The translations under genes were made by a program, and so were the position numbers. Below are positions 1 to 10,500 of a stretch of DNA of 42,780 nucleotides, piece by piece (the stretch's first letter is position 1; every line of letters begins with the position of its first letter). The stretch is from assembly GCF_937924975.1 (NCBI RefSeq), contig NZ_CALEYG010000036.1, positions 1 to 42,780 on the forward strand, in the 5' to 3' direction. This DNA is from an uncultured Stomatobaculum sp. Lineage in GTDB: Bacteria > Bacillota > Clostridia > Lachnospirales > Lachnospiraceae. The notes below the pieces were generated by a model. The model saw nothing but the letters and a program-made list of their open reading frames with translations, had not been told where the DNA came from and ran no database searches.

Positions 1-3000
1 CGTCGTTCAAGTCGACCGTCGTGCCGCCCGCCGTGCGGCTCCAGCCCGCAAAGTAATAGCCGGGGTTCGTATAGCCGTTTGCGGTGAGCGCTCTCGTCTG
101 ATCGTAGACATGGGCGGAATCCGCCGTCGTGCCGGACGCGCTTGCCGCGTTCTTATCGTACTTCACCGTATACGCATTCGGTGCATAGACCGCGCGAATT
201 GTGAGCGGTCCCGTGACCGGGTTTCCGAAGGTAAAAGTACTGTGATCCGCGTCATTCTCCCAGTGGTCAAAGTGGTAGCCGGTCTTATTCTCCGGCGCAG
301 TCGGCGCGTTCAGCACCGTGCCATGCGTCATTTGTGCCCCGCCGTTGTCAAAGATGACCTCGTTCGCGTGCGGCGCATCTGCCGATGCGGAGTCCAGCAC
401 CTTGACCGGGTAGGTATTAATTTCCCAGCCTGCGGTCAACGTGAGATTCGCTCTGACAGAGCTTCCGACAAACTGGAACTGTGTGCCGTCCGGTGCCTTC
501 CAGTGCTTAAAGTGATAGCCGTAGCGCTCTCCCGCCGGAGAGGTCGCAACGCCTGCCGCATTGTTCTGTACCGGCGGCTCTGATACGCGGTCGCCGTAGC
601 GATGCGTCTGTGCCGGAGGCGTAAAGCTGCCCTGATCCGGATCGAAGGTCACCGTGTAGCGCGGCAGCTGATAGGTATTTTCAAAGCTTGCCGACTGGAC
701 ATTAACCGCCGCTCCGCTTACAGGATCCTGGTAGCTAATCGTCCGAACAAAACTCAGCGCATTGCCGAGACCGCTGCCGCTCTGGGTCACCACATAGGTA
801 ATCGTGTAGACGCGGGCGTTATAGCCGTAGTACTGTGCGCTGCCCGCCTCTTCCTTGAGAGTGTAAACATAGGTGCCGGGCATCGTGAAGCTAAAGTTGC
901 CGCTCGCGAAGGTGACGCCCGCTGTCGCATTCTCGGTTAACACCGGGGAACCCGGGGTAATTAACGAGAGGTCGCCGCTCGGAAGCGTATACTTGACCAC
1001 AGGATTCTGTCCCGGGGTCTCGTCGCGGGAGCTTTCCTTCGCGGAACCGGTCGGCATCGGTTCCGCCGTCACATGCGCTGCCGTAAACGAAGTGCCGGTC
1101 AGCGTGAAGCTGAAGTTCTCTGCGGTGAGCGGGGCGCGCTGACCGTCCGGCAGGAGGCCGTAGTCGCCCTTTAAGAGTTTCTCGATGTTGAAGCTGTCGG
1201 TCGCCGGGGGCACCGGTCTCCAGACTGCGTAGAGCGTGAGATCACCGTCAATCTTTCCGGTCTTAATCGCAGCGCCCGCCGCATAAGCAGTGCCGGTGCC
1301 GTCAGGCTTTGTATTCCAACCATCAAAGTAGTAGCCCGCGCGGACTAACTGCGTGTCCACGCCTGCCGTTCCCGCCGAACTCTTCGCTGTCGTCTCATCC
1401 GTGTGCGCATCCGCGCCCGCGGCCGTTGTCGACGGATAGAGCTGTTCGCCGTTTGCCGAGATGCTGCCGCTGTCCGCACCGTTTCCGTCGTACTTTACAT
1501 CGGCCCAGACTGTGACTTTTACATCTTTGGTAATCAGTTCTCCGTAGCCGTCGTCCGTTGTGAGTCGCACGGTCGTGATGCCTGTCTTTTGCGGTGTCAA
1601 CGTGCCGCTCACCGCGCCGCTGCCGGTCGCTGTCACGAGGTCTGTCGGCGCACCGGTCGCAATCCCGTAGTTGACGACAGGATTCGCGGGATCCACCGGA
1701 CTCAGAAGGCTCGGCGTCACAGTCGTCGCGCTGTCCCCGACATGCAGAACCTGGTCCGCTAGGTCAAGCTGCGGCACGTTATAAAATCCCGCATTCACGT
1801 TGGGAAGATTATATCTGCCTGCCGGGACATCTGCCGTGACGGTCACCGCAGCAAGATTTGTGTTCCGGTCAAAGCGGGAGTTGATGGTCTGATCGATTCC
1901 CTGATCTTTCTTGACGAGTTTCCGGAGCGGACTTAGCAGCGAGCTGTCCGTCTGTACAACCCAGTTGCCCTCGTGCGGCACATTGAGCTTATAGTAACCG
2001 CTCCCGTTGGTCGCTGTTACCAGTGTCTGGTTGTTATCGCTTCGAAGTACGTCGGTCACGCCGTCCGCTTCGAGCAGTTTCATCCGGACGGTGGCAAGTA
2101 GCGCCTCTGTCCCCGCGTCATACAAAGAATTGAAGTTTGCGTCCTGGAAGGCATATCCGTCCAGTGTCAGGTCTGTGAGCAGAAATTCGAGCTTATTGCT
2201 CGCCTGACCCGCCGCACCGTAGAACGGCGTGGGGCTCGTGCCCATGTGGAAGTTTCCGTAAGCAACCACGGCGTCCAGCCGGTCAAGAAGCTTATTCTTC
2301 CTCTCATGCAGCTGATACTGCAGCGTGACCGAAGCCTTTCTGCCCGGCGGCATGTTGGTGACACTCAGCTTCACCATGGTGATATCGGCATCCGCCGGTT
2401 TGGTCGTGGTCCAGGCGGCTGCCTTTGCACTGGTATAGCCGTTTGCGGCCGGGTTCGGATCCGTCGTATACGAGACCGTGTAGTTGAGTCCCGTGAGTGT
2501 CGAAGTGTCGACTCCGTAGTAATCCATGCTGAACTGCGCTGCCGGTGTTGTCTGTGCCACACCGCCGCTCTGATAGCTGTACTGCTCTCCCGCCTTCGGC
2601 ACCGGAATATAGATTTCCCAGTCGTTGGTCGGATTCGTGTCGTCACTGGTCAGGAATACCTTCGCGTTAAAGATGTTCGGATTGTTGTTGAGGTCTCTGC
2701 TCTGAACACGGGTCGAACTCTCTTGGAAGGGCTTGTTTGCCTGTGCGAGGGCAAGCAGACCGAGCGCCGTCACCTGGTTGATCTTATGCGTCGTGTCGTT
2801 TGCGGCATAGAGCATTTCCGCTTCGTTTGCACTCGCCCCGGCCTTGGCTGCCGTCGCATTTCCGAACTGCGCCCCGCGTGGCGCGTCCTGCACCAACTGA
2901 TTGTTGTCGTTTGTGGTCTCGACATCTACCCCCTGTGCGTTGCCGCCGTTGCCGTCGCGGTTGGCATCAAACTTGGTATCAAGCCAGACACCCGGCACCG

Positions 3001-6000
3001 GTTTCAGAACCACCGGGTCTGCAGAGTAGTCCGCCTGGAGCTTAAATCTGACATTGTAGTTCCAACCGTACATACCGGACGCAAAATTTTGATTCGGAAG
3101 TCCGAGTTCACTCTCCGGCGACTGATCGGTCGTAATGACGAGTACACCGTAATCCGTATGGCCGGACTGACCTGCCCCGGTGCCCGCCGGGATAAAATTG
3201 ACCCCGATATCGTGAACCACGTTCCAACCGGCTCCGCTGCCTGAAGGATTGGTGCTGTAAGCCTGGACCTCCGCACTGTTATCGACATAGGTAAAGCTCT
3301 TATCGATTTTCAAATAATAGGTCGGGCGAGCCTTGAGCCCTTTTGCTGTGACCAGATTTCTTGTGTCCGCATTCGGCGCAAAGGGCAGGCGTCCGCTTAC
3401 CGTGAGCTCGCGTCCCTGATAGGTATTTGTACTTCCGTAACCGAGTTGGTTTAACAGATACGGCACTTCCACCCGCTGTGAGGCAATGCGATTGCTCGCT
3501 CCTTCGGTCGCAAAGTGACTGAGATCTGTGGTCAAATCATCTCCGTAAATGTTCTCGTAGTGAAGCTTCGCCTTGACCGTCAGTTTGTCGTACTTCGGAT
3601 CACTGTCTTTTTCACTGAGGGAACCGACCGCAATCGCAGTGCCCGGATAATACTTCGGAATATCCTGCTCCACCAGAGAGAGTCCTACACTCGGCAATAC
3701 ACGGTTTCCGCCCGTGCCACCGTAGTCCTCCATTTTACTGGTATTGGTGCCCCAATTTCGCTCATTCGGAAAACTAACTTTGAGCGCTGTGATATACGGA
3801 CCGTTTTTCACATCGACACCGGGAATTATATAGTGAACACGCCCCTGGCGACCGGAATTATAGATATTCGAGTAATAAGCGGTATCCTCAATGTGTTTCA
3901 CGGTCCCATCTGAGAGGGTCGCATCCAAGATAAAATCTTGATAGGTTTTAGGATCATGAACCTGAAAACTCACTGCATTGGTCAGCGACAACAATCGCGG
4001 ACTCGTACCGGCAAAATCAAGACTCGCATTCTGATACGAAATCTCCGGGGTGCTGATACCGGTATTATCGACTTCAATCCGGGTCAGTTCCAGTTCCCGT
4101 GAACCCGGAATGGGACCGGCACTCCCCGTTCCCTGACCGATGGTGTTGATTTTGTAGCGTGAGCGATTCAGATAACTCTGCCATGCGGAATTCAGAAACT
4201 CTTCTCCGTAATGCGTCTTATCACTTCCTGCCCAAGGATTCACATAGTAGTCCTGATCCAATACGGAAATTCCCTTGGCGCTGCCGCCGACGACCAGGGT
4301 CGCAGATCTTCCGTTCGACTTCTTCGCAGAACCATGTGTGGGGCTGATGCCGTGAATGGTACTGTCTTGCGCCGGGTTATGATTCACCTGTTCGCTCTTG
4401 TAATCGCTATAGAGACAGTACAGCATGCTTGTAAACGTTAAGGTCTTCGGTAAATCCGACGCGCCTCCGGTTCCGACTGCCCCATCGTAATTCAGATGTC
4501 CCGGATAGACTTTTTGAACAAAGAAATTATATTGCTGAAATCCGTTCGTGATATTGCTACGGAACGAATTAATCTGATCCGCAGCCATGACGACGCGTGT
4601 CGCATACGGTGTGCCAAGCGCCTGGCAAATGGCATTCAAATCATAAACCCTGCCGTTGAAACTGCCGTAGTCATTGGAAGTGGAAAACACGCTCTCTGCC
4701 GTATCGGAATACATGGAGTGCCCGTCTTTCAAATAGGTCGCTTGCTCCGGGTCGATGCCTTCCTGCTGCAGGTCGTGATAAGTTCCCGCACTGTCCCAGA
4801 TACCAAGCAGACGCAAATCCGATTTTTCCATATATTCGGTCAGCGTGACGGCATCTCCCGCAATTTCGATCACAACCGGGTCATATCCAGTTGCACCGAA
4901 CGGGATTGTCTGCCCCGTGCTGTCCACGTTGTAATCCATCGTATTCGGATTCTTAACGATGCGGAAGCCGCCGAACATATTGATTTCCGAATGGCGGTTC
5001 ACCTCCATTGTGCCGCCGTGGGTACTCTGTACCCACACATTGTCCGCCAAATGGCGCGTTTTGACCTTAAATTCTCTGGTAAAGGGCTGTCCGCCGTTCT
5101 CCGCGAGAATCTGCTTCGATGCAACTTTACGCACTACCTTTGCCTCATAGTTGTCCGGAATGTCCGTGCCGTCCGAAAGGCGGTGATGATACGCGCGCAT
5201 CTTAAAGGTGAACCAGTTCTTATGCTCTCCACCGAACGGGGAATTAGCGGCAAAGAAAGAAAAACTACCGCGCTGGTTATATTCGTACTCTTTTTTGAAC
5301 ACCTCAACGCGGGCAATGTACTTCTTGTTTCCCGGCAGATTCGCATCGGCAAAGGTATAGTCTGTCATACCGGTACCATCAATTACCGTCTCCGTTACCG
5401 TCTGTCCGTCGTAACTGATAGACTGCGGTGTATAGTTCGGATAGACATCTCCCGGAACCAGGGTTCGAATTTCTACCTGTCCGGTCTGTGCATCCTTTAC
5501 ATAGAGTCGATAGCCGAGCCCGTATTCCGGTGCCAGTCCAAGCTGATTCAAATAGACCGGCGAGAGTGCTTCTTCGTAGTCATAGGTGATGGATAAATCA
5601 TCCTGAATCTGAAACCCGTTGCTGTCATCATCAAAGCGAAAACCGGATTTCACTTCTTCGGAATCCGTATATTCGGGCGATGCCGCACTGTACTGCGGCA
5701 CAGCATCCAGATTGTATCTTAAATAATTTCCGCCATAGGTCATATCCAGATAGTCATAGGCCGTCTTGATTCTGACCGGATCGGTGCCCTGTACAAAGTG
5801 AAAGTGCAGCGGTGTGCCGCTGTCCTGCTTCGTCGCACCGTAGGCGGTATTGTCCGCATATTCAATCGTCGATCCGGTCGCTGCCGTGTAGTCCGTGTTC
5901 GTCCAGCTTCCCTGATAAAGACGATTGTAGTGCACCAGCGGATAATATTTGACATGGAATGTACCCGGTTTCCGGAAAATATCAATATAGCTTAAGCCCG

Positions 6001-7360
6001 AACCCGGGACAGCTTCCTGAAAATTTCCGCTCGTCATACGGGAATAAAGGGAACGCAAATCAACCACAACATCCCGGTTTCCGGGTGTCGGCGGATCCTG
6101 AAAGATACCGATTCGATTCCATTCAAGCTGGTAGCCGTCATCCGTCACATAAGTCCAGGCAGCGGTTCCGCCCTGTTCAAAGAGCGTCCCCTCTTCCGGA
6201 AGAACCATGTGAATGGTTGCTTTTTCGCCGAGATAGCCCTCGGTCTTATGAACCTTAAATTCAAGCGCCTTGCGCGGAAAATTCGGATTCGTACCGCCGA
6301 AACCATAGGTAATCCAGCCCCCCATGCCGAGTGAAGCCAAGGCATCTTCCGTCGCCGAAGTTTCACGGTCCGTCATGGAAATCATACGGCGTCCCACCGG
6401 AGTGCCGGCGGGACTTCCCGCATTCACATTAACCACACCTGCTACCTCCCCCGGCATAAAGGTATAGCTGTCAGAGGGATTGCTAAAGGTCATCGTCGGA
6501 TTTGATGCAGAAGTATTGAATACAAGTGCGGTCGTTTTGTCGTGATCACCGCTATCCAGTGTATAAAGGGTCGGCGGTGCAGCGGGATTGGTCGATCCGT
6601 AGTTATTAATGAGGCGCATTCGAATCGGCAATTCTCCCTGACTCAGCGGAAGATCCTTAATCAGTCGACTCGGATCCTGCACAAGGGTGATCTGTCCGCT
6701 CACGCTGGCAGTCGTCGGATCCGGCTTTGCGGTGAGTACCCAACTGCCGTCCGCAAGGCGACGCGAAGAGAAATTGACACCGGTAAGGCTCGGCGTACCG
6801 CTCAGATCGAGGCCGGCCGGAATCCAGAGTTCCATAACCAGGTTATTGCGAACCGTATCCGAAATCTCACTCGGCCGGAAGGCAAACTGCACGCTGAAGG
6901 TTCTGGAATTATACTTTCCGATGACAAAGTCGGAAGGCGTATGAAACACCGCATTTGCGGGATCGAGCTTCAAGTAATTATTCCCCGCTGTGATGGTGCC
7001 GTCTTCTACCGCCCCTGTCCACGGTGCATAACCGCCCGCTGCCTGTCGGAACGCACTGTAGGGGGTTGCGAGCAACATATTCCCAAACAGCGCATTGCTC
7101 ATAGACGCATTCGAACCGGAGGCACGCAAGCCTCCCGCGGAGAATAGCTGCATCCGCGCACCAAGCGGTCTGTCATCCAGTAGCTCGGCGTCCTCGGTGT
7201 AGTCCTCCTCTTCGTCCTCATCCTGACTTCGAACCAAAGGAATATAGCTGTCTCGCCCAATGGCAGCCATGGTTTGTAGCGGCATTCCCTCCAAAGTCAA
7301 AATCAATGCTGTCAAAACGGCCAGGGCCCGTCTTCCGACCTTCCGACATCCCTTCAACAT
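1..7360 (-). CDS. Giant cell-surface adhesin, C-terminus beyond the window (InlB/FctA repeat protein)
   Basis: The frame is open from the ATG at 7360 to the left edge (at least 2453 codons), so the C-terminus, expected to carry a sortase motif, is missing. GGGAGG lies six bases before the ATG. Residues 1 to about 32 are a signal peptide: a basic start, then a hydrophobic stretch ending TMAA. Residues about 35-1725 match no family I recognise but are colinear with the neighbour that starts at 21873. Next come an SdrD-B-like domain (about 1728-1800), an Ig-like segment, one InlB/Flg_new repeat (about 1950-2045), and an FctA/Spy0128-like domain (about 2052-2230) that keeps the Lys of IEKLLKGD, a Glu in YTLKEE and the Asn of FENTY, the set that forms intramolecular isopeptide bonds in that family. 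InlB repeats follow to the edge. A DTKFDANRDG calcium-type loop sits near residue 1463. Likely role: wall-anchored adhesin or matrix protein; ligand unknown. Confidence 0.9.
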   Translation of the reverse strand, partial: MLKGCRKVGRRALAVLTALILTLEGMPLQTMAAIGRDSYIPLVRSQDEDEEEDYTEDAELLDDRPLGARMQLFSAGGLRASGSNASMSNALFGNMLLATPYSAFRQAAGGYAPWTGAVEDGTITAGNNYLKLDPANAVFHTPSDFVIGKYNSRTFSVQFAFRPSEISDTVRNNLVMELWIPAGLDLSGTPSLTGVNFSSRRLADGSWVLTAKPDPTTASVSGQITLVQDPSRLIKDLPLSQGELPIRMRLINNYGSTNPAAPPTLYTLDSGDHDKTTALVFNTSASNPTMTFSNPSDSYTFMPGEVAGVVNVNAGSPAGTPVGRRMISMTDRETSATEDALASLGMGGWITYGFGGTNPNFPRKALEFKVHKTEGYLGEKATIHMVLPEEGTLFEQGGTAAWTYVTDDGYQLEWNRIGIFQDPPTPGNRDVVVDLRSLYSRMTSGNFQEAVPGSGLSYIDIFRKPGTFHVKYYPLVHYNRLYQGSWTNTDYTAATGSTIEYADNTAYGATKQDSGTPLHFHFVQGTDPVRIKTAYDYLDMTYGGNYLRYNLDAVPQYSAASPEYTDSEEVKSGFRFDDDSNGFQIQDDLSITYDYEEALSPVYLNQLGLAPEYGLGYRLYVKDAQTGQVEIRTLVPGDVYPNYTPQSISYDGQTVTETVIDGTGMTDYTFADANLPGNKKYIARVEVFKKEYEYNQRGSFSFFAANSPFGGEHKNWFTFKMRAYHHRLSDGTDIPDNYEAKVVRKVASKQILAENGGQPFTREFKVKTRHLADNVWVQSTHGGTMEVNRHSEINMFGGFRIVKNPNTMDYNVDSTGQTIPFGATGYDPVVIEIAGDAVTLTEYMEKSDLRLLGIWDSAGTYHDLQQEGIDPEQATYLKDGHSMYSDTAESVFSTSNDYGSFNGRVYDLNAICQALGTPYATRVVMAADQINSFRSNITNGFQQYNFFVQKVYPGHLNYDGAVGTGGASDLPKTLTFTSMLYCLYSDYKSEQVNHNPAQDSTIHGISPTHGSAKKSNGRSATLVVGGSAKGISVLDQDYYVNPWAGSDKTHYGEEFLNSAWQSYLNRSRYKINTIGQGTGSAGPIPGSRELELTRIEVDNTGISTPEISYQNASLDFAGTSPRLLSLTNAVSFQVHDPKTYQDFILDATLSDGTVKHIEDTAYYSNIYNSGRQGRVHYIIPGVDVKNGPYITALKVSFPNERNWGTNTSKMEDYGGTGGNRVLPSVGLSLVEQDIPKYYPGTAIAVGSLSEKDSDPKYDKLTVKAKLHYENIYGDDLTTDLSHFATEGASNRIASQRVEVPYLLNQLGYGSTNTYQGRELTVSGRLPFAPNADTRNLVTAKGLKARPTYYLKIDKSFTYVDNSAEVQAYSTNPSGSGAGWNVVHDIGVNFIPAGTGAGQSGHTDYGVLVITTDQSPESELGLPNQNFASGMYGWNYNVRFKLQADYSADPVVLKPVPGVWLDTKFDANRDGNGGNAQGVDVETTNDNNQLVQDAPRGAQFGNATAAKAGASANEAEMLYAANDTTHKINQVTALGLLALAQANKPFQESSTRVQSRDLNNNPNIFNAKVFLTSDDTNPTNDWEIYIPVPKAGEQYSYQSGGVAQTTPAAQFSMDYYGVDTSTLTGLNYTVSYTTDPNPAANGYTSAKAAAWTTTKPADADITMVKLSVTNMPPGRKASVTLQYQLHERKNKLLDRLDAVVAYGNFHMGTSPTPFYGAAGQASNKLEFLLTDLTLDGYAFQDANFNSLYDAGTEALLATVRMKLLEADGVTDVLRSDNNQTLVTATNGSGYYKLNVPHEGNWVVQTDSSLLSPLRKLVKKDQGIDQTINSRFDRNTNLAAVTVTADVPAGRYNLPNVNAGFYNVPQLDLADQVLHVGDSATTVTPSLLSPVDPANPVVNYGIATGAPTDLVTATGSGAVSGTLTPQKTGITTVRLTTDDGYGELITKDVKVTVWADVKYDGNGADSGSISANGEQLYPSTTAAGADAHTDETTAKSSAGTAGVDTQLVRAGYYFDGWNTKPDGTGTAYAAGAAIKTGKIDGDLTLYAVWRPVPPATDSFNIEKLLKGDYGLLPDGQRAPLTAENFSFTLTGTSFTAAHVTAEPMPTGSAKESSRDETPGQNPVVKYTLPSGDLSLITPGSPVLTENATAGVTFASGNFSFTMPGTYVYTLKEEAGSAQYYGYNARVYTITYVVTQSGSGLGNALSFVRTISYQDPVSGAAVNVQSASFENTYQLPRYTVTFDPDQGSFTPPAQTHRYGDRVSEPPVQNNAAGVATSPAGERYGYHFKHWKAPDGTQFQFVGSSVRANLTLTAGWEINTYPVKVLDSASADAPHANEVIFDNGGAQMTHGTVLNAPTAPENKTGYHFDHWENDADHSTFTFGNPVTGPLTIRAVYAPNAYTVKYDKNAASASGTTADSAHVYDQTRALTANGYTNPGYYFAGWSRTAGGTTVDLND

Positions 7361-7433
7361 GAAAACCTCCCACCTGCATCACGCGCAAAGCTCTCTGAAA
7401 ACGACTTGCATTCGCGCGTATATTTTTAAAATT

Positions 7434-7462
7434 ATTTTAACTTTTCTTTTCATTTTCTTCAA
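7434..7462 (-). promoter_or_regulatory. Predicted sigma-A promoter of the left giant adhesin gene
   Basis: On the minus strand, TTGAAG at 7462-7457 and TAAAAT at 7439-7434 are separated by exactly 17 bases, in an A/T-rich stretch just after the upstream gene's terminator. The predicted start site is about 65 bases before the ATG at 7360. The leader contains a long-range ACGCGC/GCGCGT pairing that could form a hairpin. Confidence 0.65.
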
Positions 7463-7502
7463 GCGAAAGCAATGATTTGAAGCAAGTATACAAAAAAACA
7501 CA

Positions 7503-7531
7503 TAAAAAGAGGCACTGTCGAAACAGTGCCT
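7503..7531 (-). terminator. Intrinsic terminator of the 4772-residue adhesin gene
   Basis: A perfect nine-base stem (AGGCACTGT / ACAGTGCCT) with a TTCG loop is followed on the minus strand by TCTTTTTATG. It lies 24 bases past the stop codon at 7555 and before the promoter of the next gene, so the two giant genes are probably transcribed separately. Confidence 0.88.
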
Positions 7532-7554
7532 CCTTCTGAGACCGAGATGTTTTG

Positions 7555-10500
7555 TTACTTTGTCTGCTCCCGTCTGCGCTTCTCTTCCGCCAGCAGTGCA
7601 TACGCTGCAAGTATCGGCGTTACCAGTTGCGGGAGCGGGTTTGAAATTGGTGCCTCGCCGGTCTTAGGCAGCTTGCCCCGCTTACTTCTCTTCGTTGTAC
7701 CTGTGACCACCGTTGTCTTGTGGCGCTCTGTCGGGGAAATTGCCTCACCGTGCGGTGTGCTCGTCGCCTCTGCCGGACGATTCGGTACCGGTTCCGTCGG
7801 AGATACCGGCGGAACCACCGTTGTATCCGAAATACCCTGATTCAACGGATTGGTGCTCGGCGTTGTCTTGCCGTCCCGGTGGGAGGATTTGCCGCCTCCA
7901 CCGTTACCGCCTCCGCCGCCGTTACCGCCTCCGCCACTGTTGCCGGAATTGTCTTCGCTCGGCTTGTCCTCGTACATTGCAACCAGCGTAATGTCGTCAT
8001 AGACCGGTGTATTGAAGTCATACGGCTGACCGTTTAAGTACCAGCCGATAAACTTGCTCTCCGTCCGCAGCATGGTAGTCTGCGGGTCGGTACCGTGGTT
8101 GCCCTCGCGCACCGACTGCGTCGGAATGCGAATCCAAGAACCGTTTCCGTCAAAGGTAATCGTGTAGTCCGGCACCGTGAAGCGGTTCATAAACGTAGCA
8201 TCTGTAACGGGATTTCCGTTCTTCTGCGCGCTCGTTACCACATTCAGGTTCAGACCGTTCTGCGTCACGATATAGGTGAGTGTCACTTCATCCGGATCAA
8301 AGCTGAAGCCCTTTCTGCCCTCCGGAAGCTCCGCAATACGGTACACATAAGTGCCTGGGAAACGGAAGGTGATAGTTCCGAAGCTCCCCTGTCCGGCACC
8401 GTTTACCGTAATCCGGTCAGTGTCTCCCTGGGCCGCCGCCGGCATCGGGATATCCGTCTGACTACCGGAAGCCGTGGAGCTGACCGCTGTCAGCGTAAAG
8501 CTGAACTGGCCCGCATTGTGCGGCGTATCTCCGGTAATCTGCTTGATGACCGTGGGCACCGACACCACCGCAGGGGTAACCGGCGTCCAGATTGCATAGA
8601 GATGCACGGTATCACCGTCTGTTCCCGTGAGATTCGAAACTGTCTGTGCATCCGCAAAATCCGGTGTCGTAGCCACAGGCGTTCTGCCCCAGCCGCTGAA
8701 TACATAACCGGGGCGCGCGTAGGTGTTGCCGGTGAGCGGCTTGGTCTCACCGCCGTTAAAGTGCTGATTCGGCATGTTGCCGATCACATTGCTTCCGTTT
8801 TGCTCGAAGGTCACATTGTACTGCTTCTGACGGTAAACCGCGTGGACGGTAATATTGCCCGTCATCGGCTCGTCAAAGCGATACGGCGTGCCATCCGGCT
8901 TCTCCCAGTGATCAAAGACGTAATCTGTCTTGTTGTCCGGGTGGGTGGGTTCTGTCGGCACTGTGCCGTGCGGAACCTGATTGTCCGTCGTGATAATCCG
9001 GTTCTGATATCCCGGATTTGCATCCGGCGCATCCGTAACCGTAATCGTGTAGCGGTTAATCTCCCAGATTGCGATGAGCGGCGTATCCATCGTCACCGGA
9101 TCACCGAAATGATACGGCGTGCCGTCCGGCTTCGCCCAGTGCTTAAAGTGATAGCCTGTCTTGTCACCGGCCGGACTGCTGGTACCCGGCGCATTTCCCG
9201 GTGTCACAACCGGATCGCCGTAGCGAACCGTCTGCGTATTCGGTGTATTCGAACCGCCATCCGGGTTGAAGCTGACATTGAAACGAGGCAACTGATAATC
9301 ATTGCTGAACGCAAGATTTCCTGCGACTGCTGTTGCTGTGCCGCCGTTCTTCTTCACGCTTGCAGTGCCGTTCATGGTGATGCCGGACTGGCTCACCCGC
9401 ACGGTAATCTCATAAACCGCCGGATCGTAAGTGTAACCTGTAGCCGCACCCGGTACCTCTGTAAGGCGGTAAATATAATCGCCCTCATAGACGAAGTCAA
9501 TCGGACCGAAAGTTCCGGTTCCGGCACCGTTAATGCTGATCTCCGTCTCCTGTGCGCCGACGGTGCCGTTCGGCATCGGCAATGCGCTGACACCCGCCGC
9601 GGTCGTGCTGACCGCGCTGAGCTTGAAGCGGAAAGCTTCCGTATTCAGCGGCGAAGTCTCTCCGGTTGCCAGGGAAAGACCGACTTCTCCGGTCAGAAGT
9701 TTCTGCACACCGAGATCCAGCTGATAAGGTGTAACCGGTGTCCAAATCGCATAGAGCGATACCGTATCGCCGTCCACCTGCGTGAGGTTAATCACAGACT
9801 GCTGGTCCGTATACTGCGTGCCCGTTCCATCCGGCCGGGTTGCCCAGCCTCCAAACTGATAGCCGGGTCTCGTATAGCTGTTCTGTGTGAGCGGTGCGGC
9901 AACATCATAGGTATGCTGCGAGTTCGCCACTGTGCCGCTCACATTGCTACCGTTTGCCTCATAGCGCACCGTGTAGTGATTCGGCGTATAGGTCGCATGA
10001 ATCGTCTGATTCTCTGTGACCGGCGTACCGAAGGTATACGGCGTATTGCTGCCGGTCTGCCAGCCACCGAAATGATAGCCGGGCTTGTTGTTCGGACGAT
10101 TCGGCTCCGTGGAAGGATCACCGTGCGTTACGGTCTGCGTCGAAATGTTTTGATTCGGCGTGGTCGCATCCGGTCCGTCATTGACCGTGACCGTGTAGGT
10201 ATTCCGCGCCCAGACTGCCTTCAAATTGACATCTCTCGTAATCGGATCTCCGAAGTTAAAAATCTGACCTGTCTGGACATCAATCCAATGCTGGAAGTGG
10301 TAACCTGTTCTGTCGCCCGCCGGGGAAGAAGTTCCCACCGCATTGCCGGGCTGCGTCGCAAAATGACCGTATTTGATGTTGCTCTCCGTCGGCGGCGTGG
10401 CACTACCGAGGTCGGAGTCATAGGTGACGCGGAACTTCGGCAACTGGTAATCATTCGTAAAGCTTGCCGTTCCCGCAAAGTTCTGATAAGCATTGCTGCC

